DNA from: Ophiosphaerella korrae | Taxonomy: Eukaryota; Ascomycota; Dothideomycetes; Pleosporales; Phaeosphaeriaceae | Assembly (NCBI GenBank): GCA_028456385.1 | Contig: JALNQF010000006.1 | Span: 496,001-560,000, forward strand | DNA length: 64,000 bases | Direction: 5' to 3' | Part shown: positions 56,371 through 64,000 of the stretch, in pieces | Position numbering within the stretch: the first letter of the stretch is position 1 | How the letters are laid out: every line of letters starts with the position of its first letter | Made by a program: the position numbers and the translations under genes | The notes under the pieces: generated by a model | Database searches by the model: none | The model's input: only the letters and a program-made list of their open reading frames with translations | Told to the model about the DNA's origin: nothing

Positions 56371-58738
56371 GCTCACCCATCCACAACACGAGATACTTCT
56401 AAGGGTGGATTCCGCAAGAGAAAACGTCTTGTGTAATTGACTATGTAGCCTAAATAGTAAGTACACTGAACGCTATTGAAACAAGTGCAAATCTTCCGAT
56501 AGGACCTACGAGACCCATATGTTTCTGACCTAGCTCACGAGGAATCGCGTTGTTTCCCGAAGCAAAACTTCAGACACTATAACGTTAAATGCAAGGCTGA
56601 GCTGAAGCTGGTGTTACCAATGCAGCAGATACAGATGTAGTGTTCTGACACACTACCACTGGATTGATCTTAGGTGTAATCTGTTGAGCTTGTTTTGTGT
56701 TAACACATCCTCCAGTTATATTTAAAAGTGCGCAAGAAGTTGCTCGCTGCCCAGAATATTGCCTAACATTCTGTCAATGTGAGTGCTCGATACGGTTCTT
56801 GAGACATACCATTCCAGAGCTAAGACACCGTGGGGAAATGTGTAAGGAATTTTATGTAATGCTACTTGATCTCCTGCACAGTTTTGTGGTATCACAGTCC
56901 ACGAAATGGGCAGAAGAGATGCGTTCGCGAACGTTACCGTGGCTTCGCAAGTTGTGTTTCGAGAATTGAACAACATAAGTCATATGAGTGCGAGCTGCCC
57001 AGAAGTGTAGGATATCTTACTGAAACTCTAATTGCTCACCAACTTCAACTTGAACAACGGGACTGATCATATAGGGAAGTACCTGCGAGAATGGAAGCCA
57101 TCGTTGGCTGAGTGAAGAGGAACATAGTGACAGAATGACGACAGTTCTGAACATGACAAGGAAGGTTGTGATGATATCAAAATGGGTTCGAAGGTACTCT
57201 TATAGCAATTCTCCATACACACACACAACCAATTATCAACTTTGGACTCAACTTTGAATTTAGCAATTGGAAATTCGATTGTAGGACCCATAGAACGTAA
57301 GCGAAAAACGAAAACGAGAAACATAAACAAGGTTTGTTGGGCCCACTTCCGTTAAGTGTTAGTGAGCCGAGAAACGAATAACGTGAACCATTTATAGAGG
57401 TAAAATCTAAAGGAAGGGAGATGATAGGTTTTAAAGCAGTTGACGAGCAACCACCACTTCGGAGCATTTCGCATGTCTCAAATGTCGTACCCTCAATACA
57501 CACGTCACATCAGGTCCGACAGCCAATACATTTTATTCACAGTTTCAAACCATCAGGTCGTGCGCAAAATCACGCGAGACGCCTGTAAACGGGACAGTCT
57601 ATACGTCAATACTTTATCAAGTCAGCTTTCCCCACACCTTAAAGAATTGGCTTCACTCTTTCGCAGTCGCGAACTTGAAATTTCACCCATTCAAGAGAGA
57701 AACGAACTGCGTGATAAACTCATTATGCCAAAATTGACACTCGAAGATGATATGGAGGAAAAGAGAACCTTTAATCATCGGGCCACCAGTCAAACCCTTC
57801 ACCCATATTTGCGGCGTCCTCTGACCACTATCAGAGAAGGAAAGGAAGAGGCATGACGGGAGCGTCTCGACCGAAGAACCTGCAGCTGTACACAGTAAGA
57901 TCACTGGGCGTGATTGTAACCGAATGGATCGGTGTACTGGGAAGTCAGAAACTGCGCTGAATTGGTTATCTGAGCCGGGCTGGGCTACTTATATACACAC
58001 GGCGAGACGGATCATCTAGAGTGACTCCACTCTTAGCTTCGGCCCGGTTACAGTAATATAATTATATATCGAAAAACCTTTACATTAAGCAATCAAGAGT
58101 ACCATCACCAACATATGTGCCTTTTACCCTGCGACTAATCCACCTTGGCCTTCTGACTCAGTGAAGCAATCTGATTGCATATTTAGGAGTGAAGAATTCT
58201 ATCGATTTATATCTACTTAACTACTGTTTCTACAGATTCCTCCAGCAGAAGCAAGCTATTGTATTAAGAGCACCCAGTACTACAAAACCGCAGGAAATCA
58301 CACCATTCCCGTAATTGGGACGATACCAACCCATCAAAGCTGGCCTAAATGAAATTGAAGATCAGGAATCTCAACAAACTCGGGAGTGAAAATGACCAGA
58401 TCGACTGCGCGTTGGAAGTCTCCGGGTTGATGGAGGTTGGCTTTGGAACTGTTGCGTTTGCAATAGAATGAGCGAGAGACTGTAGAAAGTGCATGATTGA
58501 GATATCTGTCGGCCTTCAGTGAACAGTGCCGTGGACATATATATAGATGAGTATATCTTTTTTTAAAAAAATTCTTGTCAATTTCGCAATCATGAATCAA
58601 AATTCCAAATTTCGAAATTGGAAACCGTTTTCGAAAAGTTATTTTTGGCTGATAGTCTCTCATACGTTCCCTAATATATTTAATAGTGCTGTATGAGACC
58701 AGAGTCCTTAAGCAACATATCTTCAGACATCTGCCAAT
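56371..58738. other. Intergenic with weak unsupported frames
   Basis: A 128-codon plus-strand frame from 57473 to 57856 is basic and charged but has no recognisable motif; it is the best candidate gene here and is not called with confidence. The remainder has only short frames. Confidence 0.35.
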
Positions 58739-60598
58739 ATGCCTCATGAAACCGCCAACATGTCTCATCAACCCGCCAAAGATGACCAACGACAAAATGA
58801 ATCGCGACCCACAGATCAGCAACAAATCAGACAGAGTACACATGATTTAGATATGGACGAGGACAGCTTTGAAGAACCTGTTAATGAGCTTGTTGCGCTG
58901 TACGAACATGTCATCCCTGAGAAAAATGGACTCTCACCCGACGAGTGGGAACGTCAGAAGACAGAAGCGATCGCAAAAGCCATTGACGACGACTTGAAAA
59001 ACTATGGCTTCGGCGAACGAGCCAATGACCCATCAGCTGCTGCAAAGCGGAGACATGAGAATCAGACCGCGCTCTTCCGGAAAATCAAACATGAAATTTA
59101 TACATATCATGAAAAGATCAAAATGCTTCCAAACGACCATACAGACAAGGATTTAGATGATCGCATTGCTGATATTGAAGAAGAAGAGGATTCTTACGAG
59201 TTCAAACGGCCCAAGACTATGCTCAGTCATCAAGCATGGTCCAAAGAGCGAGAAATACAAAGAAAGAGGATGGATGAGGAGGAGCAGGCCGATGAAACGT
59301 TAAGGAAAGCGGCGTTGGACGCCGTCAAAGGACCGCCGGAAGGTTGGGACAAGGGACTGGATTCGACCATCAACGACCTCCCCACAGAGATACCTGATGG
59401 TATACGTACTATTCACAAAACCATGTGCGTATTGATGTTCCAATGGTGGGAAGGAGGTTTTCGAACGGAAGATTCCATCAAGTTGGCAAAACTTAATTCT
59501 CAGCTTGACACGATCGACGGCGGCAAAGCTTTCAAAGTACCACCCACAGAAATTGCCCTCTGGATGCCAAAACTCAAGAAGACTTTGGAGTTGTGCGAAA
59601 GTGGGGCATCCGAAGCTACTCAAATAGAGGTATTGAAAACCGCAATTACCTTGACCAACAAACTCCGGAAGTCTGGACTTGAGTGGAAAATGGTTATTAG
59701 CAGAGACACCCACCGCAGATTCTTCAGGTGTATCCGTAATACCGGATCGGAAAACTTCGAAAATATGCGGTATCACTTCGAGGAGGAGTACTTGAAGCCA
59801 CGCCCAGATCAGACGAAAGAGCTTAGAAATCTCGCTACCATGGCCTCGATCCTTATAGACCCAAAGAGTGAACCCGCAAAACGCATTCGCCTTGAAAATA
59901 TACCAATTTGCATGGAGCAATTCCGAAACGTCAATCAAAAGTTGCAAATATGCAATTCGAGACTAGGACTCCGTATGAGCGACCACAATCTCCCAGTTGA
60001 CGATCTAGATGTTGCGTTTCGCAATTACATCGAAGGCAGAATGTCTGAAGCTGTCAACTTCGTCACCAAATTTGCGTTCAAAACACAAGAACTACAGATA
60101 GATGGCCTGGAGGACCTTTGTAGTGCTTGCTCAGCGTCCAATGGGGTCTGTGACACTATCGAAGCACGGCGAGAAGTGCTCGATCTGTGCACCGCACCTC
60201 GGCTTTCTCAATTGGTAGAGGATTTGCCATCTCTATCAGAGTCTAGAGTGTCGTTTGCCTTCGAAGGTGTACCAGTGAAGACTGTCGGATGGGGGGAAAA
60301 CAAAGGAAGATTTTATATCAACTAGTATGGTCCTCAAAATGCACCTGCGTGGTGAATAGAGCGCTGCGCGGCCCAAGAATGGATATTAGAGCATGGTAAC
60401 GAGCCTCCAATGCCATTTTGTGTCACTAATGTTACCAATCGATTCGGAGACGAGGTTGAACGAGGGACTGGAAAGAAGAAATATGGAATCAGCTCCGTGG
60501 GTAGTTGGTATGGTGTTGCATTTGAAGATTCACTGGACAGCATCGACCCACGTAATTACGACTGTGAGTATTTACGGCAAGGCGATTACGTAGGCTGA
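58739..60598 (+). pseudogene. Unknown helical protein with two in-frame stops
   Basis: A long frame of 528 codons from ATG 58739 reads as a coherent charged, helix-rich protein with a central globular-looking region (WWEGGFRTEDSIKLAKL, KTLELCESG, KLRKSGLEWKMV). It stops at TAG (60323-60325) but the same frame continues for about 90 codons, with a second stop TGA (60353-60355), to a final stop at 60598; that tail includes EWILEHGNEPPMPFCVT and SWYGVAFEDSLDS. Each stop could be one C-to-T change (CAG, CGA). The full-length gene is therefore about 620 codons. No homologue is recognised; a possible coiled-coil scaffold. Confidence 0.65.
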
Positions 60599-61177
60599 GC
60601 GAGGTGTATCGCACTAGCCGAAAGCAGGAGGTGCGCAATGTAGGAGTGCTAGCTAGGGCGGCCACGCTGCACAGTTCCGCGCGCCACGGCAGCTACAAGG
60701 CTGATGCGGCTACCAGACGTTGCGGTAAGATTCTAAGACTTGCAAGAAACCCATCACTGAGTGTTGCGAGCGGTAAGAACGTCGCGTTAAAGCTATATCA
60801 AACAACCTTTCCTAAGCTAGAGAACAAGGCCTTTTGTAAAGAAACCGGCGAAGGCGGTGAGACGTGCGTATTTTTTCTGTCAGAGGGTTATCTATACTTA
60901 CAAATGGTTATAATAGATAATCTCGTAGAGAGGGTTATTTCGCTGTGTGTATAGAAGCACGTTGGGTTAGAGTTAAAGTACCTATCATTTGTGCTTAGCC
61001 ATGATGGATAGTTGTGACGTGCGCAGTGCGCGTCCAGGATCCTTTCGTTGACGAGGGTCCCGCCGCCAAGATAGTATGATGTAATGATCCATTCAAGACT
61101 AGCTTTATTTTCCGTCTGGTCGTGGGCCCCAAACAAACACACTGTGACGCCCCCGTTTGCGACGCTGCAACTCAGCT
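60599..61177. other. Intergenic, promoter of the nuclease-like gene
   Basis: A 116-codon frame at 60604-60954 begins without ATG and is not recognised. It is TA/CTA-rich in part, as in eroded repeats. No other gene was noted. Confidence 0.4.
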
Positions 61178-62603
61178 ATGGCAATTACTAAATCCTTGCA
61201 TAAACGCTCCAGGCTCGATTGGGAGCAACTCCAGGCCCTTCCTCTATCGACACATCACGACCATGTTGGGCGCTGGATAGACGACATATCGACCGACGAG
61301 AGGCCTTACTGTGTCAAGCGCCAGCGTATTCTGCGCGAACTCGGTTCTACGTCGCAGCGTCCCAATGCCACTAGCCACTGCACCGAGACAATGGCTTCAC
61401 CAACACGACGGTCGCGGAGAGTTCAGAGGATGGAGAGAACAGACGTCGATGCGCGAGTCGCTCTATCCAACCCTTCGTTTTCTGCGCCGGCCTCTTCTCT
61501 GCGATCCTTGTCGCCTCCAAAGAAAAAGACGGCGTCCACGAAAGCAGACTTGGCCTACCTCAATCCTAACATTGAGTTCCATCCCTTGAGGAATATGGCA
61601 GAGCTCGGCATAGTTCTTCCCCATTCTGTCACAGACCTCTGGAGTCGTTGCGAGGTAGGAGTTATCGCTTTAGTGCAATACGTCTGCTCATCATACCAGA
61701 ACCGACAACGCAACCCACTTTCGAACGATCCGCCAATAGTGCTCACCGAACCCGATCTCAAGCTCGTTGATGATACTTTGCTTGATGCTTTCGAGCAGGC
61801 TGAGAAATGGCGCGACGTCGCAACAGAACCACATTGGAACTCGGTAGTAGTAGGGCCTATACTACATCTTTTGCGACGAGTGGAGGCCTTCAAAAAGGCA
61901 CCAGTGCCCAATGCGAAGATTGCTGTGCTTGACGTGTAAACACATTGGCAATTCGATTAGGCGTAACCAAGCTAACAGACCAAGAACATGTACCGAAATC
62001 TCTCCGGTGGAGCTCGTTCCCTTCTCCAAAGATCCGTTGCTATATCGGGACCTAGACAAACGGATCGACTATGTCGTAGGCCTTGATCTTCACAGATCAA
62101 CGCTTAAAACACTTCGCCGCTCGAAATATTGTACCTCATCACCGTCTATCAATCAAACCACGTCGTTCGCCAACGAGACTGCCATATTTCTTAATATCCA
62201 AGTCAAACGTCGCCATGTAGCTCGTGAACCGACTATACAGCTCGCTGCATGGGTCGCTGCTGAATTTACCAAGCGGAGGTATGAAGGGTGGGAAATTGAC
62301 TTCCCGGTTTTTACAGTCGAAATTGACGGGGATACGTGGTTCTTACGCGTCGCAACCGCGCGCGTAGTCACAAATGGGTCCAATGGTGTCACTAGTGTCC
62401 TCTTGGAACACGGGACGTATCACAATCCTGAAGACGAGTTCGAGCTCATATTTTTCGGCCCCTTGGCGCCCGGGAATACATTGACGATTGAGAACTCGAA
62501 GACATTACTTGCAAACCTCTTAGATATTGCCAAATGGGGACAATGTGACTACAGAACGTGGTGGGAAGCCAATGTTTTGAAAGCCCTAGAGGACCAGACT
62601 TAA
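61178..62603 (+). CDS. PD-(D/E)XK nuclease-like protein (fungal PDDEXK_12 type)
   Basis: Exons 61178-61935 and 61979-62603, giving 460 residues; the 43-nt intron uses GTAAAC and ends CTAACAG. The N-terminus has HVGRWIDDI and MASPTRRSRRVQRM, then a Ser/Pro/Lys-rich linker, then a region with LNPNIEFHPLRN and HWNSVVVGPIL. The nuclease-like core has DKRIDYVVGLD (an Asp at the first acidic position), LNIQVKRRH (the E-x-K position, here Gln-Val-Lys) and TIQLAAWVAAEF, all in the order of the fungal family. The Gln in place of Glu in the second motif may reduce or change metal-dependent cleavage. It is the only intact-looking member of four neighbouring accessory genes. Confidence 0.72.
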
Positions 62604-63144
62604 AACGATGCGCGAATCTTAATTCTATCGTCTCATAGTCTACTTTCCTGTTTTTTCGACCGGATAGTACCAGTGATCTACACCTTGGGAGAACATGGAC
62701 CTTTCGAGCACCCAGACGGTGACTCTAACACATTCTCCGACGAGCGATTGTCATGACCTGGCCATGTACGAGCGAAGGCATTGTTCGAAATTATGCGATA
62801 ACTATTGATCTTGGACTCCGCTGGAGCTTAGCGGAGGGCGTCACAGTTTTTTTTGAACAAGGTCCGAAAACTGTGGCGATTCATCGCAACGCCAGCATCG
62901 CGAATTGTGATTTCTGACTTCTGAGCATGACAGGGGACGACCTTAAAACGAGGTTTGGAAACCGAAAAATGGACGCTAGGCACATAGTCTGGCTAACGAA
63001 AACTAGAAGCGACATTTCAAGAACATGCCCCGTCACGAACACCGGCATTCCTAGGAACTTTGATGTTGGACTGATACATGCGATATAGAGGAGTGCACAC
63101 ACAACCAAAGCACACATGTCCTCGGGTTATCGATCTGATCCGGC
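62604..63144. other. Intergenic, no gene seen
   Basis: Contains the 3' end of the nuclease-like gene and presumed promoter of the kinase-like gene. A poly-T (62847-62854) is present. No further coding signal was noticed. Confidence 0.45.
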
Positions 63145-64000
63145 ATGCTACGGAAGATGCCGGGCACTGCGACTGAAGGCTCACAGGCAACAAATGCTCT
63201 CGAACTTGCATTCGCTCGTTTACCGCGGCCACAGAAAGTGCTCGATCCTACCAAACCCCTTGTTCCAACTAAAGCATTGCTCCTCAGAGTGAACAGCAAT
63301 GCCAAACTCCGCGAGCGGACATTGCAACCACAAGCTAGGACGGTCGAGCTCAGCAGAACTCCCCCAAAAGCGTTGGTAGTGACGTCTGTTCTATCTGTCG
63401 CTCCCTCTCACCCCAAAATTGCTCCAGCCGATATACAAGACGATGCAGTCATTCCAGAACCCGCCCTCGTTGAACAGCAGCTCATGCGCGAGACGGGACC
63501 AATCATTACGCTCGGCACCTTTTGGCAAGATAATATTGGGTGGTCCGTACGTGCTCAGCGTGGTAGAGCTGCACTGATGATGGTCAAGACTGTGACAATG
63601 TAGCGGAGGCAGAACAAAACATACTTAAGGGAGTCTCCCATCGAAACATTGCACAACTTGTGCACAGCTTTCAAGGAGGCGACACGATAGACATCGCTTT
63701 GGAATACTGTCGTGTCACGCTTGCGGAGATACTGCATGTGCACCTTAAGCTTGGGGAGCAGCAGGTTCAATGTATAGCGCGTTCAGTATGATTCCCGTGA
63801 CGGTTAAGAGCACTCATATCTGACAGAATTATAGATCTTTGATGCACTAAATTATCTTAACCACCGCAGTATAGTGCATCATTCTGTAACTCCGAGATCG
63901 ATCCGTCTCACAACGCCAGACTTACGAGTCGTATTATGTAAGGAGCCTCGCCATGCACAAAACCCAGCTAATTTATTATGATAGCCAACTTTGAGTCTTC
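63145..64000 (+). pseudogene. Kinase-like protein, frameshifted, runs off the window
   Basis: Disordered N-terminus from ATG 63145, then a kinase-like N-lobe (PIITLGTFWQDN, WSVRAQRG and a MMVKTV lysine strand). At 63601-63603 the frame hits TAG; homology continues one base over with AEAEQNILKGVSHRNIAQL and ALEYCRVTLAEILHVHL. An intron is predicted at 63786-63834, then FDALNYL, VHHSVTPRSIRL, and text ending near AQNPANLL. The catalytic HRD appears replaced by HHS with no Asp, so even an intact copy would be a pseudokinase. A further frameshift seems present at about 63985. The C-lobe lies beyond the window. Neighbour of the PD-(D/E)XK gene. Confidence 0.6.

Noticed and set aside
60599..61150. 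Possible solo LTR (TGTGACG text at two places)
   Set aside because: The two occurrences are in direct rather than defining pairs and no TG...CA border with target duplication was found.

Overview
This window is nuclear DNA of a filamentous ascomycete fungus. Genes are split by short introns (about 43 to 214 nt) with GT(A/G)NG donors, CTAAC-like branch points and CAG/TAG acceptors. The families seen (Zn2Cys6 regulator, MeaA/Mep ammonium transporter, GH81 glucanase, Flc/TRP-like channel, MpaB-like oxygenase, PD-(D/E)XK_12 protein) fit Pezizomycotina, and I infer a Dothideomycete such as a Pleosporales species. All functional names come from reading protein motifs; no database was searched.

Layout. 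1-3 kb: an intron-containing tRNA-Ala and, 150 bp away, a 1,525-bp degenerate Fot1/pogo-type transposon with 59-bp terminal inverted repeats. 4-41 kb is an ordinary gene-dense arm: ammonium transporter, WW protein, secreted GH81 glucanase, Flc-like channel, Cys-rich unknown, Zn2Cys6 regulator convergent with a cytochrome P450, small membrane protein, Mpe1 polyadenylation factor, DUF3112-like membrane protein, cupin, 2-hydroxyacid dehydrogenase, NmrA-like reductase, MpaB-like oxygenase, a small secreted protein with an in-frame stop, and a J-domain protein. 41-47 kb is sparse and holds one MFS sugar transporter.

47-64 kb looks like an accessory or subtelomeric-style compartment. It holds a broken F-box/ankyrin gene, a RIP-eroded Tc1-type transposon (1,349 bp), an intact ankyrin gene with very similar repeats, a C2H2 zinc-finger relic, and four same-strand genes: two unknown coiled or low-complexity proteins (one frameshifted, one with two nonsense codons), a PD-(D/E)XK nuclease-like protein that still reads through, and a frameshifted kinase-like gene running off the end. 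Nearly every in-frame stop here is explained by a single C-to-T or G-to-A change, the signature of repeat-induced point mutation or cytosine deamination.

How genes may work together. The transporter has GATA-type sites upstream, as expected for nitrogen catabolite control. The Zn2Cys6/P450 pair and the oxidoreductases at 31-37 kb could serve secondary metabolism, but no backbone synthase is present, so no cluster is claimed. The adjacent nuclease-like and kinase-like genes at 61-64 kb recall the two domains that are fused in Podospora Spok spore-killer proteins; this is the most interesting lead, and it is inference only.
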